From: Runella limosa DSM 17973
Lineage (GTDB): Bacteria > Bacteroidota > Bacteroidia > Cytophagales > Spirosomataceae
DNA length: 64,000 nt
Direction: 5' to 3'
Assembly (NCBI RefSeq): GCF_000482465.1
Contig: NZ_KI519424.1
Coordinates: forward strand, 1 to 64,000
In this document: positions 16,173 through 25,440 of the stretch, in pieces
Position numbering within the stretch: position 1 is the first letter of the stretch
Layout of the letters: each line of letters opens with the position of its first letter
Made by a program: the position numbers and the translations under genes
Notes under the pieces: generated by a model
Told to the model about the DNA's origin: nothing
Databases searched by the model: none
What the model saw: the letters and a program-made list of their open reading frames with translations, nothing else

Positions 16173-19100
16173 ATGCGGCTTAAAGGCGGACTTTTGTTGT
16201 ATTTGCTGGGGTGGAGTATCCCGTCGCTGTTTGCGCAGGTGTTTCAAAATGCTTGGGTGGAAAATTTTGACAACCGAAACGGCCTTTCCCAAAATACAGT
16301 TTGGAGCATCACCCAAGATAGTCGGGGTTTTCTTTGGGTAGGTACCGACGATGGACTTCTACGGTACGACGGGTATCAGTTCAAACCTTATCGGGCGCAG
16401 ATTGGGCAATCAGTGGTGGGGCTTCCCAGCAATAGTATTCGGCAGTTATTCCACAATGGCGACGAGCACCTTTGGGTAGGGACTCGGAATGGCATTGCCC
16501 AACTCAATATATTGACGGATTCTATCCGTACGTTTTTGCCAAATGTTAGAATACGAAAAATCCTGCCAGGCGCAAAAGGGAATCTTTGGGTGTGTAGCAA
16601 CAAAGGTCTTTATTTCCTAGATACTAAAAGCAAACGTACCTACTGCAAAATCCCTAAGTTTAACATACTAAATGCCGCACAGCTTGATACCAATAGGCTA
16701 TTGATTTCTACCAGTGAAAACTATTGGTTGTTGGACGTGAAAAAAAACAAGTACAAAGCAGTCTCTTTTGGGTTGGCTCCCGACAGTGACATTCGTCCGA
16801 TGCAAGTATATAACAACTTGATTTGGATAGGGGTCGAAAATGAAGGCGTTTGGGCTTTTGATAGTCATTCCCTGAAATTGGTAAAAAAGTATTCTTTACG
16901 AGCTCTTTTTCCTGAGCTTATTACATTTCCAATTCGGTCGATGACAATTGGCAAAAATGGGAGATGTTGGTTGAGCCTACAGTCGGGGTTGGTTTGTTTG
17001 GATACCAAAACCGAAAAAATGGATTTTCTGCCTTCCGATTTGACGTATCAGCGCCTCAACAGCCTCAAAGGGTCGCCGCTCAACGACATTTTTGAAGATA
17101 ATTCGGGCTTGATATGGGTGGGAAGTAATAACAGTGGGCTGAACAAGGTAAATCTGCGGTTGGGTAAATTTCGGACGATAAATCAAGATAATGGGCTGAA
17201 TTACAACTTCGTTTTGTCTTTTGCCGAAGTGGGCGACAACCTGTTGGTAGGAACAGACGGCGAAGGAATCAACGTTTGGAATAAGAAAACAGGGAAAGTG
17301 AGGGTGAGTAAGCCACAAACAGAAGGCCAAAGCCAACTCTATGCGCTGATTGAGGTAGAGCCGGGCCTGTTTTGGGGGGCAACGAGTAATGGCTTGGTGC
17401 AGTATGATACCTCAAAAGGAAAGTTTACCGCACCTTCGCTTGCGTGTAAGGGCATTTTTGATTCGCTTCAATCAACTGCCATTCGGACGATTTACATGGA
17501 TAGCCGAAAGCGGATTTGGATGGGGACGGTCAAAGGGTTATTTACGTTTGATTATCCGACAAAAAAGTATCGTTTTTGGGCCAATGCAAGCGGGTACGAC
17601 GATTTGATAAACTCATTTAAAGAAGATTCAAAAGGGATAATTTGGATTGGGAGAGGAGTAGGACTGCAAAAGTATTCGCCTATAAATGAGACGATTGAGC
17701 CTGTGCCACTGGTGATACCATCGACTAATATTGAGGTGGGGGACCTGAGCAGTGTCAACCTAAGTAGTGATTCAGTTCTTTGGATTAGTAGTTATCGGGT
17801 AGGTTTTGGGAAATACAATCCGTTGTCTAAGCGATTTAAGCTATATACCACCGACGACGGCCTGCCCAACAGCATCGTGTATGGTTCGTTGGTGGATGAC
17901 AATGGTCAAGTGTGGATGAGTACCAACATGGGGTTGGCACGTTTTAATCCTAAAAATGAGACTTTTACGGCTTTTGATGTACACGATGGTATTCAAAACA
18001 ATGAGTTTAATGGGGGAGCGTACCTTAAGTTAGCTTCTGGCGAGATGGCGTTTGGGGGAGTCAATGGCTTTACTATTTTCCAACCTTCTGGGTTACAACG
18101 CCGTGGTAGTTCTTCGCCAGTTGCCATTACAGAGGTAAAAGTGATGAACCATTCGGTGAATGTTTTTGGGAAAGGTATGATCGAAACGAGCTATACAGAA
18201 AACTTTTTGTCGTTTGAATTTGCCGCGCTAGATTTTACTTCACCCCAAAAAAATCAGTACGCGTATCAATTGGAGGGTGTTGATAAAAATTGGATATACA
18301 GCGGAAACCGTCATTTTGTGAGTTATTCGCAAATTCCTCCAGGAGACTATGTTTTTAAGGTAAAAGCTAGCAATTCGGACGGAGTTTGGAACGAAACTCC
18401 ACTGACGCTGAAAGTACGAGTGACCGCTCCTTTTTGGACAAAAGATTGGTTTAGGTTTTTGGCGATTATGGCGGGTGTTGCGGCGTTGGTGGTGTTTTTT
18501 ACGGGAAGAATACGACGTATTCAGGAGAGAGAAAAAGAAAAAGCCATGCTCAATCGTCAGATTGCGGCCTTGGAAATGAAGGCGTTACGGGCGCAAATGA
18601 ACCCCCATTTTATCTTTAATTGCCTCAATTCCATCAATAATTTTATTTTACACGATCAAAACCACCAAGCGTCGAAGTACCTCACCAAGTTTTCTAAATT
18701 GATTCGGCAAATTTTGGACAATACCGATACGCCACTTCAGACCATCGAACGAATTGTAACCTTTATGAACCTTTATGTGGAGTTAGAACAAATGCGTTTC
18801 GGGAAAAATAAGTTTGATTTTGAAATTAAAGTAGATCCTCGCTTGGAGGCGCACGAAACCGTTTTTCCTACCATGATGATACAACCGCACGTCGAAAATG
18901 CCATTTGGCACGGACTGATGCACCGTTCGGAACAAGGTAAAATTATACTCTCGTTTCATCGAGAAACTACAACGCTGGTTTCGTGTACCATTGAAGACAA
19001 CGGGGTTGGGCGGGTAAAGTCAAAAGAGATAAGTAAACAATTGTCGCCCAGCCGAAAATCGAAAGGGACTCAAAACGTACTCGAAAGCATCGAAACCTTT

Positions 19101-19226
19101 AATCGTCAGTACAATACCGAAGGAGCCAAAATCATCATCGACGATTTGTACGACAAAACGGGTGAGCCTTCAGGAACAAAAGTAAAAATAGTTTTGCCAG
19201 ACATTGCCCAATTCAAATTATGTTAA
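16173..19226 (+). CDS. Two-component sensor kinase: beta-propeller, Y_Y_Y domain, LytS-type histidine kinase
   Basis: 1017 residues from ATG 16173. Order: signal peptide (MRLKGGLLLYLLGWSIPSLF then AQ); about 14 short propeller repeats (SQNTVWSITQDSRGFLWVGT, DNSGLIWVGSNNSGL, DSRKRIWMGTVKGL) over residues 20-650; a Y_Y_Y domain (QYAYQLEGVDKNWI, RHFVSYSQIPPGDYVFKVKA); one membrane span at about 756-776; then a His_kinase domain with the phospho-acceptor His812 in RAQMNPHFIFNCLNSINNFI and the ATP-binding EDNGVGR. The outer part probably senses a periplasmic ligand. The gene overlaps its LytTR response regulator by seven bases. In Bacteroidota such kinases often control polysaccharide or other uptake genes, but no such genes are adjacent. 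Confidence 0.95.
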   Translation: MRLKGGLLLYLLGWSIPSLFAQVFQNAWVENFDNRNGLSQNTVWSITQDSRGFLWVGTDDGLLRYDGYQFKPYRAQIGQSVVGLPSNSIRQLFHNGDEHLWVGTRNGIAQLNILTDSIRTFLPNVRIRKILPGAKGNLWVCSNKGLYFLDTKSKRTYCKIPKFNILNAAQLDTNRLLISTSENYWLLDVKKNKYKAVSFGLAPDSDIRPMQVYNNLIWIGVENEGVWAFDSHSLKLVKKYSLRALFPELITFPIRSMTIGKNGRCWLSLQSGLVCLDTKTEKMDFLPSDLTYQRLNSLKGSPLNDIFEDNSGLIWVGSNNSGLNKVNLRLGKFRTINQDNGLNYNFVLSFAEVGDNLLVGTDGEGINVWNKKTGKVRVSKPQTEGQSQLYALIEVEPGLFWGATSNGLVQYDTSKGKFTAPSLACKGIFDSLQSTAIRTIYMDSRKRIWMGTVKGLFTFDYPTKKYRFWANASGYDDLINSFKEDSKGIIWIGRGVGLQKYSPINETIEPVPLVIPSTNIEVGDLSSVNLSSDSVLWISSYRVGFGKYNPLSKRFKLYTTDDGLPNSIVYGSLVDDNGQVWMSTNMGLARFNPKNETFTAFDVHDGIQNNEFNGGAYLKLASGEMAFGGVNGFTIFQPSGLQRRGSSSPVAITEVKVMNHSVNVFGKGMIETSYTENFLSFEFAALDFTSPQKNQYAYQLEGVDKNWIYSGNRHFVSYSQIPPGDYVFKVKASNSDGVWNETPLTLKVRVTAPFWTKDWFRFLAIMAGVAALVVFFTGRIRRIQEREKEKAMLNRQIAALEMKALRAQMNPHFIFNCLNSINNFILHDQNHQASKYLTKFSKLIRQILDNTDTPLQTIERIVTFMNLYVELEQMRFGKNKFDFEIKVDPRLEAHETVFPTMMIQPHVENAIWHGLMHRSEQGKIILSFHRETTTLVSCTIEDNGVGRVKSKEISKQLSPSRKSKGTQNVLESIETFNRQYNTEGAKIIIDDLYDKTGEPSGTKVKIVLPDIAQFKLC

Positions 19227-19981
19227 AAGCGCTCATCGTTGACGACGAACTCATGGGGTGCCAAGCCCTTAAAAAACTCCTCGAACTGTATGCTCAAGAC
19301 ATTTACGTGATGCAGTTTTGTCATTCGGCCGACGAAGGTGCCCGCGCCATTCAGGTGCTGAATCCTGATTTAGTTTTTTTGGACATTCAGATGCCTGGTA
19401 AAAGCGGATTTGACATGCTCGATGGCCTCGAACGGATTGATTTTGAGGTGATTTTTACCACAGGATTCGACCACTATGCCGTAAAAGCCTTTAAAATTGG
19501 GGCGGTCGATTATTTATTAAAACCTATTGATGGCGACGAACTTGAGGCCGCTATTCAACGGGCTTCTGAGCGTATAAAAACCAAAAAATCATCGGCGCAA
19601 AATGTAGAAGTACTGTTGCAAAACCTTCGAGGAGGACAGTCGGAGAGTATGCAAATGGCGCTTCCGACGCAAGAAGGGATTTTTTATGTACCGATTCGGG
19701 AAATTGTTCGCTGTGAATCAGATGCGAATTATACCATTTTTCACTTTATGGGTCGAAAAAAAATAATGGTGTCCAAAAACTTAAAAGAATACGAAGAATT
19801 GTTAAGCCCTTATGGCTTTGTACGGGTTCATAATCAGTACCTTATCAATTTGCGGCAAGTGAAGAAATACATCAAAGGGGAGGGAGGAACGGTGGTGATG
19901 AACGACGATGCTCAGATTGAAGTCGCCCGCCGTCGAAAAGAGGTATTTTTGGTCAAGTTATCAAAATTGACCATTCGATAA
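19220..19981 (+). CDS. LytTR-family response regulator
   Basis: 253 residues. The receiver domain is at 1-120 with acidic pair DD (8-9), phospho-acceptor Asp55 (LVFLDIQMPG), Thr in FTTGFDHYA and Lys in YLLKPID. The LytTR DNA-binding domain is at about 150-250 (YVPIREIVRCESDANYTIF, GFVRVHNQYLINLRQVKKY). Its start overlaps the stop of the kinase gene (ATGTTAA), so the pair is translationally coupled and should form one signalling system. Target genes are unknown. Confidence 0.96.
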   Translation: MLKALIVDDELMGCQALKKLLELYAQDIYVMQFCHSADEGARAIQVLNPDLVFLDIQMPGKSGFDMLDGLERIDFEVIFTTGFDHYAVKAFKIGAVDYLLKPIDGDELEAAIQRASERIKTKKSSAQNVEVLLQNLRGGQSESMQMALPTQEGIFYVPIREIVRCESDANYTIFHFMGRKKIMVSKNLKEYEELLSPYGFVRVHNQYLINLRQVKKYIKGEGGTVVMNDDAQIEVARRRKEVFLVKLSKLTIR

Positions 19982-20047
19982 CCCGCTTTTTGTTGTGAAA
20001 GCGCCAAATACGTCGTTGTTTTGTAGCCGAATCAACTAGCTAAAGAC

Positions 20048-21256
20048 ATGGACCAAGTTTCGTATTGGCTTCATTACACCATTTTAGAAAACAAAATCAG
20101 CGATTTACTTTGGTTTGTGGGCATACTGGGTTTAGGAATCATCCTTCGGCGCGGACTTTCCTTTACCGTGAGTCGGACGATTTACCGTTTTATCAAAAGT
20201 GAGGCTGGTAATATCCCCGTGGCTGAATTTGTGCGTCTTACTCGCCGTCCTTTTGAGGCGCTTATCACCCTTGTTATTTTATTTTCGGCCTTTCATCACC
20301 TCAAAGTGCCTTCCGAATGGAATTGGGCTTCGCCTGAAAAATTTGGCTGGCTGATGCTGTTGGAGCGTGCCTATCAAACAATGTTGTCGGTGGCAATCGG
20401 CTGGTTAGGAATTCGTTTGATAAAGTTTATTTCCTTGATATTCAAGCAGCAAGCTGCCGAAACGCCCTCGGCCTTAGATGACCAACTCGTTCCTTTCTTC
20501 AAAGACATTGCCATTGTTTTTTGGACACTGACTTGTTTTTTTGTCATGCTCCACAAAGTATATGAGGTAAACGTTTGGGCACTAATTACCAGTTTGGGGA
20601 TTGGGGGAGTGGTGATTGCGTTGGCGGCCCGCGAAACGCTCGAAAACCTCATCGCTTCGATAACCATCATGCTCGAACGCCCTTTTTTGGTGGGGCAATC
20701 GGTCGTATTGGATAAGATTTCGGGAGAGGTAGAACAAATTGGGTTTAGAAGCACGCGCGTTCGTTCGGACGATGGCAGTTTGATAACCGTGCCCAACCGA
20801 TTGATGGTGACCCAAGCCCTCGAAAATGTTTCACAACGAACCCACCGCCGCGCCAAGTATTACGTTCGGTTGGCTTACGATACACCTTCGGAAACCATCG
20901 AAAAAATCATTGAGGAAATCCGTGAGTACCTGCTTTCTCAATACATCACTGGGTCGAAAGAACCCACCGTAAGGTTAGAGCTTTTGAGTGAAAGCTCGTT
21001 GGACGTAGTAGTAATTTACCACGTGGGTACGTCTGTTTGGAAAGAATTTATGCGCGTGCGAGAAGACGTGAATTTCAAAATACTGGAAATCGTTCGAACC
21101 CAAGGAGCCACTTTTGCTTTTCCAAGTCGCGCGCTTTTTGTGCGTGGGGTTGAAAGTTTAACGCCAGCGAGTGAGGAGGAAGGTGTTAGTAAATCTCAGC
21201 TTTCTGAAGCCAAGCCGCTAAGTCCATCAGCCAAGCTACTCCCACATGAACAATAA
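20048..21256 (+). CDS. MscS-family mechanosensitive ion channel
   Basis: 402 residues. Three or four N-terminal membrane segments are followed by the MscS core: ALITSLGIGGVVIALAARET (pore helix rich in Gly/Ala), then IASITIMLERPFLVGQSVVL, GEVEQIGFRSTRVR and ITVPNRLM of the beta domain. Such channels open under membrane tension and release solutes on osmotic downshock. The last 71 bases overlap, tail to tail, the 3' end of the CPBP protease gene on the other strand; the overlapped C-terminal residues are not conserved-looking. ATG start. Confidence 0.94.
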   Translation: MDQVSYWLHYTILENKISDLLWFVGILGLGIILRRGLSFTVSRTIYRFIKSEAGNIPVAEFVRLTRRPFEALITLVILFSAFHHLKVPSEWNWASPEKFGWLMLLERAYQTMLSVAIGWLGIRLIKFISLIFKQQAAETPSALDDQLVPFFKDIAIVFWTLTCFFVMLHKVYEVNVWALITSLGIGGVVIALAARETLENLIASITIMLERPFLVGQSVVLDKISGEVEQIGFRSTRVRSDDGSLITVPNRLMVTQALENVSQRTHRRAKYYVRLAYDTPSETIEKIIEEIREYLLSQYITGSKEPTVRLELLSESSLDVVVIYHVGTSVWKEFMRVREDVNFKILEIVRTQGATFAFPSRALFVRGVESLTPASEEEGVSKSQLSEAKPLSPSAKLLPHEQ

Positions 21257-22124
21257 TGCCACCCCAGATACTTCTAGTTTGTAAAGCCAACACCCCAAGA
21301 ATATAGCCTCCGAAAATAGAGCCGATGGTCTCGCCCAATGGTTTTCCAAAATGGAGGGAAGCATAACAAACGACCATTGGAACGATGACTCCTCGACCTA
21401 AAAATCGAGCCATTCCAATGGTTAAAAATCCTCGAAAAAGCCACTCCGTAATGCAGAAGTCAAAACCATAACAAACCTCATAAAATAAGGTAGTTACCCA
21501 AGGAGATACCCCAAAAAACGCAGCGGCGTTAGAACCTTTGTAGGAAGGGTAAGAGCGCAAAAAATCAGGTTGAAACGAGGCCCAGCCAATAAGGGGAACC
21601 ATAAAAACAACCAAAAGTAAGTAGGGCTTTACAACAAACCATTGGGGGCGTAGTCCGTAAAAGTAAGAAGGCTGCTGGTCAATGAAATAATAAAAGACTA
21701 AAAAGGGAAGTACGACTGTTAAAACCGAAAAAAGGTTTGACAAACAATGGAAAGCAAAGATGTAAATTTGTCCATCAAATAGCTCTTTACTCCATTGGTT
21801 GTAGGCATAAAAGCCGCCGTCTAAACCCAGCACTCCTAAGATGAATAGACTATACAGCCAGAAAGTGGGTGTACGCAGTGCGGAGGTTTCTTTTTTGCAA
21901 AGGGTATAAATAAAAACGCCTCCGTAATAAGCGAAGGCGTATAGTAAAAAATACCAGAAAATGCGAATAGGGTTGCCACGATAACTATCAATGATTCCCC
22001 GCTCTAAATTTATACGGTAATTGATGGCAATGATTACCACCAGAAAAACAGCCGTAAAACCATACGTTTTAACATCAAAATCGGCTTTTACGTGCTCTTT
22101 AAGGCTGTTCCAGATTTTTTTCAT
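21186..22124 (-). CDS. CPBP-family intramembrane metalloprotease-like protein
   Basis: 312 residues with about eight membrane segments. The CPBP (Abi) motifs are visible: CITEWLFRGFL stands for motif 1, but the usual EExxxR is TEWLFR, so the first Glu is Thr; YASLHFGKPLGE is motif 2 with His; GGIIVHVGVAWLMDL is motif 3 with His. The loss of one catalytic Glu makes protease activity uncertain. Its start overlaps the murQ stop by four bases (ATGA), so the two are translationally linked. Its 3' end overlaps the channel gene. Confidence 0.85.
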   Translation of the reverse strand: MKKIWNSLKEHVKADFDVKTYGFTAVFLVVIIAINYRINLERGIIDSYRGNPIRIFWYFLLYAFAYYGGVFIYTLCKKETSALRTPTFWLYSLFILGVLGLDGGFYAYNQWSKELFDGQIYIFAFHCLSNLFSVLTVVLPFLVFYYFIDQQPSYFYGLRPQWFVVKPYLLLVVFMVPLIGWASFQPDFLRSYPSYKGSNAAAFFGVSPWVTTLFYEVCYGFDFCITEWLFRGFLTIGMARFLGRGVIVPMVVCYASLHFGKPLGETIGSIFGGYILGVLALQTRSIWGGIIVHVGVAWLMDLAAWLQKAEIY

Positions 22125-22936
22125 GACAAATTGCGGCCAGCTTCAACAGCATTGCGAACGCTTCCGTGGGCATCTAACAGCGCTTGCGCTTCTTCGGGTG
22201 TGATGTGCGGCAATTCTTCTCGTACCATTCGGATGGCGCGTTGAACGAGTTTAAAATTAGTCATTTGCATATCCACCATTTTGTTGCCTTGTACGCGTCC
22301 AAGTTGAATCATCACCGAAGTAGAAATCATATTGAGGGCTAATTTTTGGGCCGTTCCTGATTTCATGCGGGTACTACCAGTGACAAACTCGGGGCCTACG
22401 ACGATTTCGACGGGATATTCGGCCGCAGCGGCTACTTTTGAGCCTACATTGCACACAATACAGCCCGTTAAAATTCCAGCATTTCGGGCTTGATTGAGCC
22501 CACCAATTACATACGGTGTGCGGCCCGAAGCAGCAATTCCAATCAATGAATCTAGTTCGTCAATGTCGTAAGCTTGGAGGTCAAGCCATGCCTGATTGGG
22601 GTCATCTTCGGCATTTTCGACGGCTTTACGGATGGCACTGTCGCCGCCTGCCATGATACCGATGACCAAATCAAAAGGTACGCCGTAAGTTGGGGGACAT
22701 TCTGAGGCATCTACCACACCTAAGCGACCACTTGTTCCTGCACCAATGTAAAAAAGGCGACCACCTTGTTTCATTCTAACGACGATTTGCTCAACCAATG
22801 CCTCTATTTGAGGAATGGCTTTTTCGACGGCGTAAGGAACTGTTTTGTCTTCGTTGTTGATGTTAGTGAGCAACTCCCGAACACTCATTTGGTCGAGGTT
22901 GTCATAATGTGAAGTAGATTCTGTCGTAGATAGCAT
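22121..22936 (-). CDS. murQ: N-acetylmuramic acid 6-phosphate etherase
   Basis: 271 residues. It cleaves the lactyl ether of MurNAc-6-phosphate to give GlcNAc-6-phosphate and D-lactate in cell-wall recycling. The SIS domain motifs are clear: LFYIGAGTSGRLGVVDASEC, PPTYGVP, GIMAGGDSAIRKAVENAEDD, GIAASGRTPYVIGGL and GSTRMKSGTAQKLALNM with the catalytic Glu in the ECPPT region. Operon order appears to be psd, murQ, CPBP protein. ATG 22936. Confidence 0.97.
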   Translation of the reverse strand: MLSTTESTSHYDNLDQMSVRELLTNINNEDKTVPYAVEKAIPQIEALVEQIVVRMKQGGRLFYIGAGTSGRLGVVDASECPPTYGVPFDLVIGIMAGGDSAIRKAVENAEDDPNQAWLDLQAYDIDELDSLIGIAASGRTPYVIGGLNQARNAGILTGCIVCNVGSKVAAAAEYPVEIVVGPEFVTGSTRMKSGTAQKLALNMISTSVMIQLGRVQGNKMVDMQMTNFKLVQRAIRMVREELPHITPEEAQALLDAHGSVRNAVEAGRNLS

Positions 22937-22954
22937 GATTTTTAATGTCGAGAC

Positions 22955-23614
22955 TTATTTTAAATGTGCTAACACCGTGATACCGCCCGTTGTTTTTTCT
23001 TCAAGATTTACTTTAATATCAGCATCAAGAGGTAAGTAAATATCGACGCGTGAGCCAAATTTTATAAATCCCATTTCGGACCCTTGGCTTACCTGTTGAC
23101 CTTCTTTTACGTACCAAACAATGCGTTTTGCTAAGGCACCTGCAATTTGACGAAAAAGTACTTCAACGCCGTTGGGTGCTTTTATGACCGTAGTTGTGCG
23201 TTCGTTTTCTGTACTAGATTTGGGATGCCACGCTACCAAGTATTTGCCTGGGTGGTATTTGAAATAGTTAACCACACCAGCAATGGGGTTCCAGTTGATA
23301 TGGACATTGATGGGTGACATGAAAATAGAAACTTGCCGACGTGGGCCTTTAAAGTATTCTGTTTCAACCACTTCTTCAATGACTACCACTTTGCCATCAC
23401 AAGGGGCGATTACGTGGTTGGGGTGAATGGGCGTAATCCGCGTTGGTTTACGGAAAAATTGAACAATAATAAAAAAGAAGACGAGTGATACCACAAGCCA
23501 AGTGGTTGTTAGCCATTCGATTTCGCCTATAAAGTAGCGCAAGAGCCAATTGGTAATTAATACAAATGCGCCTGCTAAACCAATACTAGCGAAACCTTCT
23601 TTATGAATTGTCAT
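22955..23614 (-). CDS. psd: Phosphatidylserine decarboxylase family protein
   Basis: 219 residues from ATG 23614; a TTG at 23644 is rejected because the promoter -7 box overlaps it. Two N-terminal membrane segments (FASIGLAGAFVLITNWLLRY and TTTWLVVSLVFFFIIVQF) precede a catalytic part with APCDGKVVVIEEV, SIFMSPINVHINW and GFIKFGSRVDIYLP. The Gly-Ser is the self-cleavage site that makes the pyruvoyl group. It converts phosphatidylserine to phosphatidylethanolamine at the inner membrane. It is the short, archaeal-like type (PSD-A) usual in Bacteroidota. It starts the run psd-murQ-CPBP. Confidence 0.94.
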   Translation of the reverse strand: MTIHKEGFASIGLAGAFVLITNWLLRYFIGEIEWLTTTWLVVSLVFFFIIVQFFRKPTRITPIHPNHVIAPCDGKVVVIEEVVETEYFKGPRRQVSIFMSPINVHINWNPIAGVVNYFKYHPGKYLVAWHPKSSTENERTTTVIKAPNGVEVLFRQIAGALAKRIVWYVKEGQQVSQGSEMGFIKFGSRVDIYLPLDADIKVNLEEKTTGGITVLAHLK

Positions 23615-23641
23615 ACGTACGGGGTTTTTAGATAAACGTTG

Positions 23642-23649
23642 CAAAAGTA
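23642..23649 (-). promoter_or_regulatory. -7 element of the psd promoter
   Basis: On the minus strand TACTTTTG matches TAnnTTTG. It lies 27 bases before the psd ATG, leaving a short leader and supporting the ATG at 23614. Confidence 0.6.
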
Positions 23650-23716
23650 GGCAAACCGCTTCAATTTTTCTATCTTTACTTTATCATCAAAGCGACAATT
23701 GTACGGCAGCTAGATA

Positions 23717-23755
23717 AAAAGGGCAAGTTACAATTCGCAACTTGCCCTTTTGGTT
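23717..23755 (-). terminator. Intrinsic terminator of the glutamate dehydrogenase gene
   Basis: AAAAGGGCAAGTT (23717-23729) pairs with AACTTGCCCTTTT (23739-23751), loop of nine. It lies 40 bases after the dehydrogenase stop and before the psd promoter; T-runs on both strands. Confidence 0.9.
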
Positions 23756-23790
23756 GATTGAGTATTTTGAAGGAAATACGAATCTATTAT

Positions 23791-25065
23791 CTAATAACCA
23801 CCACGGTACTTATAGGTACTTGCTACTTTGTCAATCGCAACAATATAAGCCGCAAGTCGCATGTTTACTTGGTATTTTTGCGAAGTAGCATACACGTTTT
23901 CAAAGGCATCTTTCATAATGCGATCCGAACGGCGGTTGATGCGTTCGAGGTTCCATTTGTAACCAATACGGTTTTGAACCCACTCAAAATAAGAAACCGT
24001 AACACCGCCCGCATTGGCTAAAATATCGGGAACAACCATAATACCCTTTTCATTGATGATGTCATCGGCACTGGCAGAAGTAGGCCCGTTGGCACCCTCC
24101 ACAATCATTTTGGCTTGGATATACGCGGCATTGTCGTGGGTAATAACATCCTCTTTGGCTGCTGGTACCAACACATCTACTGGAAGCGAAAGGAGTTCTT
24201 CGTTAGTTATTTTGTCTGCCTCTTTATAACCCTCCATAATGCCACCATTGGCTGCGCGGTACTTCATTGCATCCTCAATGTCGATACCTCGGGCATTGAA
24301 ATACCCACCCGAAATATCACTGATGGCTTGGACTGTTACGCCGCGTTCGTGCATGAGAGAAGCCGCAAACATACCAACGTTTCCAAAACCTTGAACGGCG
24401 ACCGTTGCTCGGTACGGATTGATGCGCATTTTTTCCATGGCAGCAAGCGCCGAAACCGTTACGCCACGGCCTGTGGCTTCGGTACGGCCAAGCGAACCAC
24501 CCAATACGAGCGGTTTGCCCGTTACCACACCATGAACGGTCATACCCATGGCTTTGGAGTATTCATCCATCAACCACGCCATTTCGCGGGGGCCTGTCCC
24601 CATATCGGGAGCGGGAATGTCTTTGTCGGGGCCAAAAACATCTAGCATCGACAAGGTGTAAGCGCGCATGAGGCGCTCGATTTCACCTGCGGACATCGTA
24701 CGAGGGTTGCAAGCAATCCCTCCCTTTGCCCCGCCGTACGGAATATCTACTACGGCACATTTCCAAGTCATCCAAGCTGCAAGGGCGCGCACTTCGTCAA
24801 TGTTGACGGCCATATCAAATCGAATACCTCCTTTGGCGGGGCCAAGGATGGTAGAGTGAATGACACGGTAACCTTCAAAGACTTTGATTTGGCCATTGTC
24901 CATCGTAACGGGAAGACCGACTACGACCTGTTTGCGGGGGACTTTGAGAATGTGGTACATTTCATCGCTAATACCAAGGAGTTCGGCCGCTTTGTCAAAA
25001 CGCGACATCATCGACTCCAATGGATTCTCCTTATCTTTGATAGGAGCGGGCTCAATGTAAGTCAT
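23791..25065 (-). CDS. Glu/Leu/Phe/Val-family dehydrogenase (glutamate dehydrogenase)
   Basis: 424 residues. It oxidatively deaminates glutamate to 2-oxoglutarate with NAD(P), or the reverse. Visible: substrate region LGPAKGGIRFDMAVNIDEV, catalytic Lys in WKCAVVDIPYGGAKGGIACN, DIPAPDMGTGPREMAW and the Rossmann VAVQGFGNVGMFAASLMHE. The length fits the hexameric bacterial/archaeal type. It stands alone with its own terminator. ATG 25065; the long leader (25066-25440) is shared with the divergent DksA-like gene. Confidence 0.95.
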   Translation of the reverse strand: MTYIEPAPIKDKENPLESMMSRFDKAAELLGISDEMYHILKVPRKQVVVGLPVTMDNGQIKVFEGYRVIHSTILGPAKGGIRFDMAVNIDEVRALAAWMTWKCAVVDIPYGGAKGGIACNPRTMSAGEIERLMRAYTLSMLDVFGPDKDIPAPDMGTGPREMAWLMDEYSKAMGMTVHGVVTGKPLVLGGSLGRTEATGRGVTVSALAAMEKMRINPYRATVAVQGFGNVGMFAASLMHERGVTVQAISDISGGYFNARGIDIEDAMKYRAANGGIMEGYKEADKITNEELLSLPVDVLVPAAKEDVITHDNAAYIQAKMIVEGANGPTSASADDIINEKGIMVVPDILANAGGVTVSYFEWVQNRIGYKWNLERINRRSDRIMKDAFENVYATSQKYQVNMRLAAYIVAIDKVASTYKYRGGY

Positions 25066-25440
25066 AACTTTAAAGAAATCTGATTATTTGGAATGTTCGT
25101 TTGATGATAAAATCTCAGGACACAAAAAGCACCTGAGCTTCTTGGCGCAAACTTACTATTATTATAACAAAAAATACAAAAGGATAGTTTTTTCTTGATA
25201 TAGTGCAATTTGTGGGTGTAAAATGAAATAGAACTCTTTGTCAAAAGGTTGAAATAGTCTATAGGTTCTTGGGGTTTTATCCAAATATTACTTGGTATTT
25301 ATTGGAAAACATAAAATCGACAAAAAATAAGTTTTTATTAAACGGTCGTAAAAATGGTTTGACAGAACCGAATAAAACGTATTTTTGCGGCTTAATTGAC
25401 TTCCGCCATTAAGTTGTACCCCAAACCAAGGAGTTTTATT
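25066..25440. other. 375-base divergent intergenic region
   Basis: No gene seen. It holds the promoter of the DksA-like gene at 25358-25387 and A/T-rich sequence. Near 25115-25139 an imperfect hairpin (CTCAGG ... CCTGAG) lies in the leader of the dehydrogenase gene. Confidence 0.6.
25358..25387 (+). promoter_or_regulatory. Bacteroidota-type promoter of the DksA-like gene
   Basis: TTTG (25358-25361), 18 bases, TATTTTTG (25380-25387). This is a near-perfect match to TTTG-N19-TAnnTTTG and lies 53 bases before the ATG at 25441. Confidence 0.8.

Noticed and set aside
23615-23644. TTG start for psd
   Set aside because: The -7 promoter box (23642-23649) overlaps it, so it would not be in the mRNA.
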